64,000 bases of DNA, taken from the NCBI GenBank assembly GCA_020627925.1, contig JAHDFY010000005.1, positions 1 to 64,000 on the forward strand, given 5' to 3'. The notes under the pieces were generated by a model, which saw only the letters and a list, made by a program, of their open reading frames with translations, was not told the DNA's origin and made no database searches. The DNA is from a bacterium. GTDB lineage: Bacteria > Patescibacteriota > Gracilibacteria > Absconditabacterales > Absconditicoccaceae. Position 1 is the stretch's first letter. Every line of letters starts with the position of its first letter. The translations under genes were made by a program, and so were the position numbers. Below are positions 31,317 through 44,076 of this stretch, piece after piece.

Positions 31317-34300
31317 ATGAAATACAAAATAATTGTAGCAGTACTTACCCTGTTGCTTCTAGTTGTTGGGTATGAGGCATATCAAGCATATATGTTTGAA
31401 CATACTTATTATGTTTCTATGTTGCAAAATGCAAAGAGCTGGTATCTTCTATTGGGAGCTTTGGTTAGCGCTCTTTTGCCAGTCAGTTACTTACTGATAA
31501 CCAAAAAACCAAAATTGCAATCATTGATGATTATGGTCTTTTTGGGACTGTTGGTCTTTTCTTTTGTCCATGTTATCAACAGGTCTGGTAATCATCCAGC
31601 AATTTTAGGAACGCCAGCAACGTTGAGATTGATATTTAATGTTGGTTTTATCTATGCAATCACGTTATATTTTATTTCATGATTGCAAGCACTGGGAACA
31701 TTTATCACCAAAAAAATACTGCATTTTTCTTACAATAGAATACAAGAAGTGCTTATTTCTTTTGGTCTGTGATTGGTGACGTTAATTCTTGTTGTCTACT
31801 TTCTGATTATGCTCAGAATTTTTCACCCTGCGCTCATGCGAATAATTTTTCTTGGTCTTGGTGGACTCGTCTATATGCAAAAAAAAGATCTGAAAGAATC
31901 AGTCTCTGTGATAGAATCAATTTTGACCACAATGACACAAAAATCACTGCAGATGAAACCCTATAATATTGCAGGATTGCTCTTGCTAATCCTATCAATT
32001 TTTTACTATTACTATGGTTTCTCTCTTGCATATATCCCATTTTCAACAGCGTGGGATGCAAATCATGCTTATATGTTTTACCCAAAAGTATGGGCTGATT
32101 CTCGAGGATATAATTGGAATGTGCCTACTACTATACCATTTATTTGGTATAGCTATATCTCTATTTGGTTTTCACTATTTGCGCCACTTAATTTGTGGGT
32201 TAGTGCAGATACAATAGCAGTGCAAATGAATTTCTTAAGTGGTATTTTTGTGCTTCTTTTTGGTGTGACTTTGATGTATCAAGTAGTAAAGTTTTTTGGT
32301 GCTTATCTCAAAAAAAACCCGTCAGATGACAGTATTGAACACACGTGAATATATCTTGGATGGTTTTTCGTCTTGCTATGGCTAACCAGTGGGATGGGAG
32401 CATTTCTTGTATTTGTAGACAATAAGACGGATTTGTGAGTAATGAGCCTTACTGCGCTTGCGATGCTTTCTGGGTTTATTTTTCTCGAACTTATTGAGCA
32501 TAAAAAGAAAATTTCAAAAAAAGAAATCTTTTCATATGTTGGCGTCTCAGGATTCTTTTTTGCGGCAGCAGCAGCAGCCAAAGTAACAGCAATGCAAGAT
32601 GTGATCCTTTTCATTGCAACACTTTCTGGTTTGCGAATTGGAGCTTTTGCTCTTATTGCAGTCATGCTTGGTGCAATAGGATTGTTGGCAAAATTAAATC
32701 AAGAATGATTACAACACTATGATTTACAAGCAAAGTGAATTCCATTATTTGTGGTAGGAGTCATCATATGACTTGCTAATATTGCTGCATCATTGCAACG
32801 TAAAAAACCATTATATTGATTGCGTTCCCTCGCAGGAAAGAGTCTGATATATTTTAGATATCTTTTTGTGTGGCTATGAGTTTTTGTAGCAAGTTTGGCA
32901 ATAATTAAATTACCATACGCAATTTCCTCAACTATACAAAACCCAGAACAAAGGGCTCCTTCAGAGTTTCTAAAACGTATCTTCCTAATTCAAGAAGATA
33001 CGACAAAAGAAGAAAAACCTCTTTTGTTGGCACAAACAGACGCGAACACAACAACAATAGAAGTACAGAGCGCTATCGACCAACAAGTGATGGCAGATAA
33101 CAATAATACTCTTTCTCCTGTACAGTGTGAAGCAGAATATTGAAGCATGAGCTTCGATGAACTATTATGAGTAAAAGATGAGGTCGGGCAAGAGGCTGAG
33201 CTAAATGAAGATTTGTGAAGATATATTTGGAAATGACCGAGTAGACGAAGAACCTTCAAAAATCCAGCACTTCGACCAGCACAAGACCGTGAAAAATATG
33301 GTTCATTTTCATTGGGGTATTGGATACTTAGAGCAATGGTACGAACAGAAGGTTGTCACTCACGAAGCAGTGATGCAAAGTTATTATGTGAAAACAGAGA
33401 CTCATTTGAAAAAAACTTTGACACCTCTGCAATCAAAAACTTACATAGCCAAATGAATGAATGAACTCCAGTGTATCAAGGGGTAGAAGAAGTTGTCAAA
33501 AAAATTGATGAGAAATGACCTAATGGTGACTATACAAAAGAAAGAAAAAAACTTATTGACCTCTACCAGCACCGTACATGGCACATGGATGAGGATAAAA
33601 CAATAGCAGTTCCTTACAAATATCTTAATCCACTTAATGTTATCTTCAACTGGTCGCTACAAAATCTAAGTAGTTACTATACTGATATCGGTTTTTTCTG
33701 GATTCTCTCTCTTTTGTTGATGTTTGCTGGGGTGGTGTATGCACTTATCTATAGACATTATCACCTAGGAATAATGCAAGGAGTAGGAATTTCTGCATGG
33801 ATTCTTTGGTGGTTACTAGCTCACGGAATTGTATGGTACGCTGTTGGTGTTATTCTTTGGACTATCATAGCAAATATTACCTTTTTACATTATCTGTATA
33901 AGTGAGCAAAAAATAATAATGACAAAATATTTGCATTTGTGTTGATTGGAATTATTTTAATCTTTGGAATTATCCAAATATCGTTTAATTTTCTAAGAAT
34001 AGGAACACAAGGTGCTGCAGGTCAATTTGTTTGGTATAGAACCAACGTGGGAAAAACCCTCGAAACAAACTACACTCAACAAGGTCTCTTTTCTGATAAT
34101 AATGCTATTGATTATCAATTTGGAGCAAAAGATATCTTCAACCTTCAATTTGGTCATTACAATAAATTCCTTGATCATGTAAATGGAAGAGATCCAGAGA
34201 ACGGTGTTTATGTTGCGTGAACATACTTGACGTATTTCCTTAATGATTGGCGTAATGTCGCTTATGATTGACTCATTACTCATTTATGATTATATGTAGA

Positions 34301-35033
34301 AGATCAAGATCTTTGTAAAACATATCTCAGACTTAAAAAGAAAAAATGGAATTATCTTGTGATAGATCCAAACATTGGAACGGTTGCAACAAGTACAAAA
34401 GATAGCTTGTTCACAAGGTTCTTTGCTGATATGGATGTGACGACGAGCACAATAAGAAAGCGTGGAGTAATCATCACATTGATCAAAATGATTGAGCAAG
34501 GATATATTAAGTATCTTTATTCAAACAATATTGGTATTCACTACGCTCTTGCTTTGAGTGATGAAGAATTAATGAACTACATCAACACGATGCCAGCACC
34601 ACAAATTAGAGCTTACCTCCAACAAGTTGCACAAAAAGACCTTACGGTTATAAGAGGACAACTTATTGTAGCAAGGTTCTATGGGCAACAAATTGCAAAT
34701 AACTATCATCAACTTGTTGCGTATATCTTACAACAAAGAGTTGCAAGCGGTAAGGCTCTTTCAGAAATTGCTCATGTCTTAGGAAAAAATATTGATGAGC
34801 AAAAAGTGCTTACAACAATGCAACAAGTAATGTACGGTCAATATTCTGTTCAATTAAGAGATATAATCAAAAATGATCTGACAAAAGATGAAAGATTTAT
34901 GACATTACAATATGCGCAAATTCTTCATATGCTAGAAAAGGGACAAATTGAACAAGCGATGTCATTCTTACAACAAATATTGCAACAAAGTCTCTGATCT
35001 GCTAGTCAAATATTAGCGTTAGAACTAAACTAA
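31317..35033 (+). CDS. Giant polytopic membrane protein, possibly GT-C glycosyltransferase-like
   Basis: This 1238-residue protein is open through more than 20 TGA codons. The N-terminal half has about 14 hydrophobic segments. After several helices comes a loop with FSTAWDANHAYMFYPKVWA and, later, VDNKTDLGVMSLTALAMLSG and a helix-rich AAAAAAKVTAMQD segment. This resembles the catalytic-loop layout of GT-C membrane glycosyltransferases (acidic motif in the first exported loop, then a K-x-D-L segment), but the match is by pattern only. A soluble region (about 545-750), more TM helices (about 775-900), and a C-terminal helical domain of about 330 residues with Gln/Leu repeats follow. secD is 67 bases upstream; a strong terminator follows. 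Confidence 0.6.
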
Positions 35034-35054
35034 TTACAGATCAATAATGAAAAC

Positions 35055-35083
35055 AAAAAGATGTCTTTAGGACATCTTTTTTT
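35055..35083 (+). terminator. Rho-independent terminator
   Basis: An 11-bp perfect hairpin (AAAAAGATGTC / GACATCTTTTT, 5-nt loop) with a T run lies 21 bases after the stop of the giant membrane-protein gene. Confidence 0.92.
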
Positions 35084-35109
35084 GCTTTTTTGTCCAAAAT
35101 TCATATAAT
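35082..35109 (+). promoter_or_regulatory. Candidate promoter of the 1669-residue gene
   Basis: TTGCTT (35082-35087), a 16-base spacer and a perfect TATAAT (35104-35109) lie 32 bases before ATG 35142. Confidence 0.6.
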
Positions 35110-35141
35110 AATTGCAGTAGTTTTAGATTGGCAAAAACAAT

Positions 35142-38100
35142 ATGGCACGTAGAGGTCCAGCACAATGACCAAGAAGTAACACAAACGGTTCCAATCAAAG
35201 CGTTCACCAAGTACAAAAACTTGCAACGCAATCAGAATTGCATGGTATTTTGAGCAATGCATATGATGATTACAAAAACATTTATGAGCAACAGCATGGG
35301 CAAATTAGTGACCATAATCACTTTTTTGAGCAATTTTTTGATTACTTTGAATCAAGGAACCCCAACTTAATGTCACAAATAGATACGGATATGCTCAAAC
35401 CTCTTAAGTGGGGACACATTGCTTGAATCGGAATTGATATGGATAGCATATTGAGCGCAACAAATCAATACACCTCACTGTTTCAACGTATGCCACAACG
35501 CATGCAACTTGTTTTTTTGCAAGGTTTGCATGCAAACATCAAACGTACTCTTTCTCATCACTGTGGAGGAGGAAGAGCGCAGGCAGAACATCAAGCAATC
35601 GTACAAGGATTTGATGCTATTTTTTTGGATCCAAGTGGATCTCTGAGAGCTGGTGGCGTTTCTGATTTTGCTTCAGATTACCAACGCTTTTTGCAACAAT
35701 ACGCTAACCAATTAACATCAGGAGAGCAAAAACTTTTGGCAAGTACTCATGTAACGCTCGATGAAGTGATGAAAAATGCAGGTCTTTCACCAACAGAAAT
35801 GAGCCAATTAAAAAAAGAATGATTCTCACATTGGTCTAATGACATGCAATGAATGACTAATGCGGTAGTAACACAAAAAGTGCTTGAGTATTTCAAAGTT
35901 GCAAAACAAAATATTGATCTCTTTGCTGATGGCGTAAGTAATATTTATCACGCTCCAACAAGTATTAATTCGCTTTTTAAGGAGTTCCCTTTTGATGAAA
36001 GCTATGCACAACAACATTTTCCTTCGTTGTATAACCGTTTTGTGGATCAGCGTAGCACGGCAACCAATGCACAAATGCAAATATTACAAAAAGAACTACA
36101 TATCAATACTATTTCGCACAAGATAGACCAAATAGCACAAGCAAATGGACGACCGCAGCCATGACCATCATTGTTGAATGCGTTGCAAAAATTGCTTGAT
36201 AATAACTTTGCTATGAATGAGTTAGATCTCACGGAGCAAAATATACTATTGAGAGCACAACTATATCCTATGTTGCAACAGTTAAAAACAAATCAGGTTG
36301 CTGTCGCGTCATGACTAGATAGCGATGCATATGCTGACTTTCTCCTACAGCTTTTTGATTTGGAAAATAAGAGCATTAGTTTTTCCGCTTTTGGAAAAAA
36401 CATTACACTACAATTTTCTCAAAAAAAGTTTTTGGGACAAAAAATGGTTGATAATATGAAACTGAGTGATCTTGCTGAATTGAAAAATTTGCCACTTCAT
36501 TTTCAATTGGATTTAAATGGCCAAACAGACATTGAGAACACGCTACAGGAAATCTTACTCGCAGATCGTGACGTGGGGTCTGATATGTTTTTAGAATTAA
36601 AAGAATGAACAAGGTCATCGCTGATTACTTCACCTAGTTATGCGATGAATATTACTTTGCCAGATGGGACAACCTACAACAATGTTTACATTTCTCCCAA
36701 GTGACAGGTAAACAATACAACAGACCCAAGAAGTTTGTATGTATACTCAAAACCACCAACGCAGGTAAATTATGCAAGAGATATGATTTTACACAATGGA
36801 GAGCCATTAGTGATTGATGAGGAAACAGAGAAATGATCAATGTTTACGATTGCAGACAAAAAATTAGATCTGACCGGTGACGCAATCAATCGTTTGTTGT
36901 TATGGTATGTTGTGGGTGGTTCAGCAAAATCAGCTAATGCATTACAAAAATTTGAAGAAATGAAGGAGCAAATGAAAGACCCAAAATTTGCTTCATTTGT
37001 TGATCTTAATAAGCACTACGATTTTTCTGTTGATGAAAACGGAGAACCCGTCAATGCTGAACATAAAGAGCAACAAGAAACTCCTTTTGAAACAATACAA
37101 AGAGAGTTTTCGGATAACAACATCGTAGGAGGTTTTCCTTGAAAACAACCATTACAAGTGGGAACAAGAATGTTGCTCAAAAACAATGAAATTGTTTCTG
37201 ATGCACCACCTAAAGGAGCAAATCAACATTTGCTAGAATGGTTGGAAGTAACAAACATTGATCATCAAACTGGGCAAATTTCTTTTTCGTTGGCGAGTGC
37301 TGAACATTCTCAAGACTTGGCTCAAAGTCGATCAACAAATTTTACTATCGCAATGAAGCCAGGAATCTGGTGAGGTATACAAGAGTATGTGGGAGAATTA
37401 TTCAAAGTCGCTCCGAGTGAAAGTGTTCAATCGTTTCATGATAGATATCGTGCGATGAAAGAAGCAGGAATTACTGATGTTGATCAATTTCAAAATATGA
37501 GAGAGGAGGGCTGTCAATTTGTAATAGGAGACAAGGTTATTACTCATTTTTCTATGCCTGAAGATAGTTTGGTAGAAGGAGAGACACAACCGATTGTGTA
37601 TAAAACAACACCATTGGGAAATGGAAAAGTAAGAGTCCAAGCAGAGTATTTTGAAGCCGTCATGGAAGATGGAAAATATAAGATGGTTCCAAAAGGCAAT
37701 AAAAATGTGCCACAAGTAAAAAAAATAGCAATGGATGATGTCATGGATCACGATGCATTTTTGGTATTTATTGGAGATAGAGAGCTATTGCCACAAACAC
37801 AAGAAGAAGCACAACCTCATATTGATTTTTTCGATGAAGCAAAGAGAGGAGCAAAAAATAAACAAGCATGATGATCAAGAGGATGGGAAGTTTACTCGCT
37901 TGGTGAAATATGGGAGGTAACAAAACTTGCATGAGGAAATTTCAAAAAAATTATCACAAAGTTGCTGTTTAGGGAGGCAGGAGATAATTATGCAGATATT
38001 ATGGCCAATACAAGGTTTGCCGAAAAAATGGCATGATTGGTACCAGGAATTTGGCCATTATCATATGTCAAAGATTCTCTTGAATGAATGCAACTAGAAC

Positions 38101-40151
38101 AAGACTCTGGTCATGATGCAAGAATCCGGTGAAAAATTAATGGCTACCTTGATGGAGATGGAGGATGGAATAGTGCTTCCAGAGATGATTATGTAATGCC
38201 CAAAGTGATAGGACCATTTATCGAAAAATACAAATCAGGAGCGCAAGCATTAGGGGCTGATCGTTATAAAGCACCAGCAGTATTATTGTATTTGATGCAA
38301 AAATGTGGTGGTCCATACGGTAAATTAAAAACAGGCGATGGTAAAAGACTTCCTGATGGTACCTGGATCAAAATGATTCATGGCCAAGCAGAATACGACA
38401 AATTTGATAATGACAGAAAGAAGCTGTTGGGAGAGCTCAAAAAAAAGAATATTGATGCAGATACAACGTTGGATGAGATCGTCAAATTAGAACTACAAAT
38501 GATTGCTGATAAAATATATGTTGATACACCAACAAAACGTGATTTGTCCGAAAAATTTGCAGTAACACTTGAAGAAAAAATGAAGTCAATGATGAGCCAG
38601 TCAAGTCTTGATGAAAAAATTGGTGAAGAAACAGGAAGAAGTTTTCAGGCACTCATGGCTGACTATAGAGGAAGAATTAGCGGAGAAGGAAGAATTGCAG
38701 ATGCAGCAAAATTTATTATTGCAGCAATGCATAAACCAGCATTAACTACTACCCAAAAATCAGAAATAATGAATGGTCTCCTGTTATGATCCCTTTCATG
38801 AAAATTCGCTTTCGAGTATGGATCAGGAGTCAAAGACAAACTTGCGACAGCAGCAAGATCAGCAGGAATTCCTTTCTGTAACTTGTTTTATGAAGCCGAC
38901 CAGTGAGAAAAAATTGCAAGAGTGTTACATATTGTGACAGGTGGAGATTTTACCCAAAAAGTTGCATATAACCCAGATGAATTTACCTGATTAAATCGTA
39001 GGGTAAATATTGGAGGAGGAAGTTGATTTATGGCAAAGTTTAATGATTGGCGAAAAAGCCCATCAAAACAACAAGAAAGTAAATCAAATGCGCAATACAT
39101 TACCGATCTTCTTTTGCTGAGAAACAAGTGATCAGCACGAACGGTTCATGGTATACTGAATACGATCAAAAATGCACAAGCAGCTGGACAAGAAAATCCT
39201 TTATGAGGAGGACTTATCCTCGAAAATGATGCATGATTGTTGGGTGATATTGCATGATTTTCAACAGAAGCAAGTGGACAAAATCTTCATCCAAAAATCA
39301 AAATGAATAAGGCATATTACGATGAACCACTAGCGCTTCATAACTCTGTGTATACAGAAGTAATTAATATAGACAGAAATACAGGAGAGTGGGCAGGTGA
39401 TCCAAAACAAATCAATCGTGCCAAAGCATTGATGAAGAACCTTTCATCCAACATTCCCAAAAGTAAGATAGACAATACGACAGAATTAGAATTCTATATG
39501 AGTAAATTCTTGGGTATTTTTACCAAAGTGATGGGAGACAAAAAAAATGAAATAGCAAGAATCATCAGCACAATCAACAATAATGACTTTTTACGTAAAA
39601 ATATTGACGAACAAAGAAAGGTCATCAGATTCTTTTTATTGTGATGGGCATATAATTCCAACTATTCAGGAATTCCCGATGAACTCAAAAAAGTAATAGA
39701 GTGAGTAGCGGAATTTATGGTCAACAATGTTCATGGTATGTGATGAACATTTATGGAAAGATCATTAGGAAAGGAAGCACAAAGCTATTATAATAAACCT
39801 CATTTATACGAAGAGTGATACACCCAATTCAAAAGAAGATTTTTTTCTGGTCGTGTTGGTAACGCACAAACTGATATGAGAAATTGGTTGTATAATGATA
39901 TGCTTAGATTGGAGCAGCGTGATGGAGCTCATATAGAAATATTCGCCGAAGGAGGAACACAAGGAAACCACATTTCCGATGGCGAAAGATGACCATCCAA
40001 TGAAATTTACACACACAATTATGGAGAAGCATCATCAGATAATGATCCTATTCAAGGACACAAAAAAGCAATCAATGCACCAACAGAATCAGAACCAAAC
40101 GAAATCAAAAGTAATAAACAATTTGCTGCCGGATACAGTAGAACAAGATAA
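35142..40151 (+). CDS. Giant (1669-residue) protein of unknown function
   Basis: This one frame is continuous through about 30 TGA codons. There is no signal peptide and no clear membrane segment, so it is probably cytoplasmic unless exported by a special route. The basic N terminus (MARRGPAQGPRSN) is followed by a helical, Gln/His/Leu-rich region (about 20-400), a beta-rich middle (about 470-780, with short W-x-x-V segments and Lys/Glu tracts) and a C-terminal half with mixed helices and Gly-rich turns (for example NIGGGSGFMAKFNDW near 1290). It ends in a hydrophilic Asn/Glu/Lys tail. I recognise no catalytic motif and no internal repeat long enough to call. Its own promoter and terminator make it a single-gene unit. 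Confidence 0.75.
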
Positions 40152-40154
40152 AAA

Positions 40155-40180
40155 AAAACACTCCTCAAGGAGTGTTTTTT
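40155..40180. terminator. Bidirectional terminator
   Basis: The hairpin ACACTCC/GGAGTGT is flanked by A and T runs, between the convergent 1669-residue gene (stop 40149-40151) and trhO (stop 40191-40193). Confidence 0.85.
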
Positions 40181-40190
40181 GTATCAGTGA

Positions 40191-41300
40191 TTATGTCATG
40201 CAACTCTTGATCATTTCCTGATCAACGATGTCTTCTTTTTGGCTTTTTTTGTGATTAAATCCTTGTACTTCAAGAACTTTATCAATACCTTTTGCTGTAC
40301 GTACACATAATTCTTCCGTTGTTATTTCACCTCTTTTTACTAGAGAGCGGAGCGCTTTATAATCAGTTGAATCGAAGGAAAAATCATTTTTTACACGACC
40401 ATCTTTCTTTGCGTTATCATAACATTCTTGCGAACAAAATCACGCATGTTGTTTATAGTTTTTTTTGCGAGCAATGATTCTCGCATTACATGGACTATAA
40501 CGACAATTTTCGGTATTATCTGTATGATGACCTGTATAAATACATACTCCAATTGTCGTATGTTTTTCGTCAGGATTAACTCTCGTGCTGATGACACCAT
40601 CAAATGTGTATAAGCTACCAAGCCAGTTTCCATCACCAAATTTGTTGGTATATCCAATGACTCCATCCTTGAGTGCATAAAAGTTATCTAATCATTTCTT
40701 TTTACAAAGTACATTGAGTTTCTCGCATCTAATTCCTCCAGTACAGTACATAATAACTTTTTTGTTCATATACTTTTGCTTGTAACTTTCAAACATATCA
40801 TCAACATCTCTGAAGTTAATAGTTCCTGCGGGTTCTGCTCCTTTAAAATGTCCCAACTTATATTCGTAGGTATTTCTCATATCAAGAATTGCGTATCCTT
40901 CTTTTTCATTATCAATAATATCTTTGAGCTCTTCCATGCTTATTTCTTGTAGTGCTTGTTTTACTTCTTCTTCCGTAACGGTTTCACCCAATGCAACAAT
41001 TTCTTTTCTATATTTTACAATCATTTTATCAAATTTATGACCATCAACACTTGTCCATTTTTTTTCAATATGATCTATATCGTTGAAATAAGGGTTTTGT
41101 GCAAGAAAATATTTATATGCTTGATATTGTCCCATCGAACAGGTCATTGTTGCGCTAATTCCCTCTTCCCCAATATATACTCTTCCCTTCATTCCTATAT
41201 CATAACAGAAGCTGTAGTGCTTTCTCATTTCCTCCTGAGGATCTTTGATATCAACAAATTTATAAAATGTAAGTAGTTTAAATTCTTGTTTGTAGTGCAT
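40191..41300 (-). CDS. trhO: Rhodanese-like tRNA uridine-34 hydroxylase
   Basis: TrhO (YceA) installs 5-hydroxyuridine at the tRNA wobble base. The 369-residue product has the N-terminal YceA domain (FYKFVDIKDPQEEM, GRVYIGEEGISATM) and a rhodanese domain with YAILDMRNTYEYKLGHFKGA. The catalytic loop MYCTGGIRCEK (about residue 190) carries the conserved nucleophilic Cys. The C-terminal extension has CRYSPCN...CSQECYD, a likely zinc site. TGA at 40692 (after CKKK) and in AGFCSQEC are read as Gly; standard-code annotation would stop at residue 202 and lose the C-terminal third. Single gene; no co-transcribed partner is apparent. Confidence 0.92.
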
Positions 41301-41459
41301 GTTTGCCAGACATGAAATAAAATAAATAGCACGGAACGATTGTTACGTTCTGTGTTGAAGTAGTATGTCACAATTGCCTGTTGTGTTTTTCTCCTTCCAA
41401 GCAGAAAGAATACAGATTTGCTTCTCAATGTAAAGCTTACTACAAAAATAAAAACAGTA

Positions 41460-41487
41460 TTGACATTTTATGTTGATATTTTAAAAT
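41460..41487 (+). promoter_or_regulatory. Candidate promoter of the gene at 41526
   Basis: TTGACA (41460-41465), a 16-base spacer and TAAAAT (41482-41487) lie 38 bases before the ATG. Confidence 0.6.
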
Positions 41488-41525
41488 AAAAACAGTAAAG
41501 CATTTATATTTCTATTACGATACTC

Positions 41526-42035
41526 ATGATCAAGAGGATTTTGTTTATGTTGGCACTTATGTTTTTGTGATTCGGAGCATACCGATATTTCAGCAAACAA
41601 AATGCTCAAAACATTGTAGCAACTATTAAGGAATATGATGGAGAAGCGCTGACTACACTCAATAATGAACAATCGACTTCCGAACAAAGCAATAAAGAAA
41701 ATACGCAAACATCGGAGCAAAACGACAAGACAACAAACAAAACGTCAACCTCGTCTCATGTTGTCGATTCAACCAATGAAGCTGTGGCAAGTGTCGTAAA
41801 AACATTGCAAAAAAATCCTGCAACCATGACCAATGATGACGCAACAGTTATCATAAATAATCCTACTTTCAATATCTACCAAGGAACAACGACAACAATG
41901 AATGGAGCAAGCACAGCGGCAAAAGCAACAGTCACAACAACGAGCAACACATCCACTAGTTACTGTGCCAAAGGCTTGAGCCCTGCGGACTGTGAAATGC
42001 TTGCTAGACTAGCAAAAAACGTAGATGTTGATTAG
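41526..42035 (+). CDS. Small Thr/Ser-rich membrane-anchored exported protein
   Basis: This 169-residue protein has an N-terminal hydrophobic anchor or signal (RILFMLALMFLGFGAYRYF, Gly from TGA) and a Gln/Asn/Thr/Ser-rich low-complexity stretch (about 45-80). A central segment (ATVIINNPTFNIYQGTTTTM) looks like beta structure, followed by a Thr-rich linker and a C-terminal YCAKGLSPADCEMLARLAKN that could form a disulfide. No family is recognised. It looks like a stalk-type surface protein. Its promoter has consensus -35 TTGACA and a hairpin terminator follows. Confidence 0.72.
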
Positions 42036-42057
42036 GCAACTACTTCTACCATAGCAG

Positions 42058-42081
42058 ACATCACGAGAGTGGTGTTTTTTT
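42058..42081 (+). terminator. Rho-independent terminator
   Basis: A 7-bp hairpin (ACATCAC / GTGGTGT, GAGA loop, one G-U pair) followed by seven T lies 22 bases after the preceding stop. Confidence 0.75.
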
Positions 42082-42102
42082 GTAACAAAAAAATTTTCTG
42101 GA

Positions 42103-42130
42103 TTGCTTTTTGCGAGCACTTCTCTACTAT
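42103..42130 (+). promoter_or_regulatory. Candidate promoter of gatA
   Basis: TTGCTT (42103-42108), a 16-base spacer and TACTAT (42125-42130) lie 29 bases before the gatA ATG. The layout equals that of clpB. Confidence 0.5.
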
Positions 42131-42159
42131 AAAATCAGTTTACACCTCAATAAGACATA

Positions 42160-43581
42160 ATGAATCTAACGCTAGCTGATTATATCGCATGAGTAGAAAA
42201 CAAAACGCTCAATCCGCGTGATGTAGTATTGCATTATCTCAACAAAGCCAAAAATAATGACCAGTATAACGCATTTATTTCTGTTCCCGAACAGTACATT
42301 CACGATAATCTTGACGATTATAGTGCCAAAGTCTTACGTGCTGCACCCATCGCAATCAAAGACATTATTTTGGTTAAATGATCAAAGACAACGTGCGGAT
42401 CAGATATGTTGAGAAATTATGATTCACCGTACACCGCTACATGTATAGAAAAACTTCATAGCCACGGAGGAATAATGATAGGTAAGACCAATATGGATGA
42501 AGCAGCAATGGGAGCTTCTACAGAAACATCTGCTTTTTGAAAATGTTTTAATCCTCATGGTACTAATAGGATACCAGGAGGTAGTTCGGGATGATCAGCA
42601 GCAGCAGTTGCAGGAGATCTTGCTTTAGCTGCTTTGGGAACGGATACGGGAGGTAGTATTCGTCAACCTGCTGCTTTGTGTGGGGTAGTAGGACTTAAGC
42701 CAACATATGGAAGAGTATCAAGATATGGAGTCTCAGCGATGGCTTCCTCTTTGGATCAAGTAGGAACATTTACCAAAAATGTCTCTGATGCAGCACTTTT
42801 GCTTTGATCGGTTGCTGGTTATGATGACAAAGACGCGCAAACACAACCAAGAGATGAAGAAATGATTATACGATCAGAAGAATGCAAAAAAACAGATCTC
42901 AAAGGAATTAAGATAGCTGTACCCAAAGAATTTTATGCAGAATGACTTGATCCAAAAATTGCTCAAAAATTGGATGAAATGATCCAAAAGTTACAAGAAA
43001 AAGGTGCTATTGTTGAAGAAGTTTCGATGCCAACATTGCCCTATGCGGTAGCAACGTATTATGCAATTCAACCAGCTGAAGCGAGTACCAATCTTGCAAG
43101 ATTTGATGGATTGAAGTTTTGACTACAAGACGATACGTTCACCTATGATAATATCAAAGATTACTACAAAGCAATTAGATCAAAAGGCTTTGGAAAAGAA
43201 GTACAAAGAAGAATTTTGCTTGGAACTTATGCATTAAGTGCTGCTAATTATGAAGGAATCTATATGAAAGCATGGGAAGTAAGAGAAAAAATGAAAGATG
43301 ATTTTTCAAAAACTTTCAAAGATTATGATGTTATTTTAGGCCCAACAACACCAACTGTCGCATGGAAAATGGGAGAAGAACCCAAAGATCCTCTTGCTAT
43401 GTACATGGCAGATATTTTTGTTTGTCCGGCTAATCTAACAGGAGTTCCCGCAATGTCAATACCTGCAGGAACAGTAGAAAACGAAGGCGAACAAATGCCC
43501 GTTTGATTACAAATCATGGCTAACCACCGAAGAGAAGACCTTCTTTTCCATGTAGGAAAAGTAATGGAAAGTGTGGTTTAA
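42160..43581 (+). CDS. gatA: Glutamyl-tRNA(Gln) amidotransferase subunit A
   Basis: GatA releases ammonia from glutamine for transamidation of Glu-tRNA-Gln (or Asp-tRNA-Asn) in the GatCAB complex. The 473-residue product carries the amidase-signature triad: Lys in [10 protein letters not shown] (about residue 67), Ser in PGGSSGGSAAAVAG (about 143) and the nucleophilic Ser in [13 protein letters not shown] (about 167). A TGA codon gives the second Gly of SSGG. About ten TGA codons are in frame, so the standard code leaves only the last 96 residues as a recognisable ORF. gatB and gatC are not in this window. The VOC gene starts 21 bases later. Confidence 0.96.
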
Positions 43582-43602
43582 TTTGCAAATTAATACCAAA
43601 GT

Positions 43603-43983
43603 ATGAAAAACTTTCCAACTATGTGACCAATAATTATTGGTTCTAAAGACGCAAAGATAGCAAAAGAATTCTACATCAAAGTTTTTTGAATTACCATCCA
43701 AGTAGAAAAGCCAAACTATATAAGTGCGAGACTCTCTGACGGAACTCATATAGAAATTGAAGAAGATAGTGCAAATAGATTTCCAAATTGGGAAAAAAAT
43801 AATGTTTGAACCTACAAAAATTCACAATTTATGGTTCCAAATATAGAGAAGTTTCTAAAAACAGTAGTTGAAAATAATTGATCAGTTGTTAGCCCGATCA
43901 AATCTAAACCTTGGTGATCAACTGCAGAAATCGCAGACCCAGAAGGAAATATATTTCTAATCGGAGAAACTAAAAATATTTAG
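43603..43983 (+). CDS. VOC-family (glyoxalase/dioxygenase-fold) protein
   Basis: This 126-residue protein carries five TGA codons, so it is invisible under the standard code. The paired beta-alpha-beta-beta-beta modules of the VOC fold can be read: PIIIGSKDAKIAKEFYIKVFG at the N terminus, DGTHIEIEE, a second module from about residue 72 (QFMVPNIEKFLKTVVENNG) and the closing AEIADPEGNIFLIGE with the typical D-P-E/D-G-N segment. Metal ligands could be the Glu in HIEIEE and the Glu in FLIGE. Substrate unknown (metabolism or resistance). It is co-transcribed with gatA. Confidence 0.8.
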
Positions 43984-44043
43984 TTTGTCGATATGTAATT
44001 CTTCCCTCCGCCCGAGCAGGGCAATAAAATAACTTGTGAAAAG

Positions 44044-44076
44044 AAAAAAACACTAAGCAATCTTAGTGTTTTTTTT
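44044..44076. terminator. Bidirectional terminator
   Basis: A 9-bp hairpin (AACACTAAG 44049-44057 with CTTAGTGTT 44062-44070, 4-nt loop) has an A run on the left and a T run on the right. It ends gatA-VOC in one direction and the leftward small RNA in the other. Confidence 0.9.

Noticed and set aside
40391-40678. Leftward ORF of 95 residues inside trhO
   Set aside because: It is a different frame from trhO; the trhO frame continues through TGA 40692-40694 with conserved Cys-rich sequence to TAA 40191-40193.
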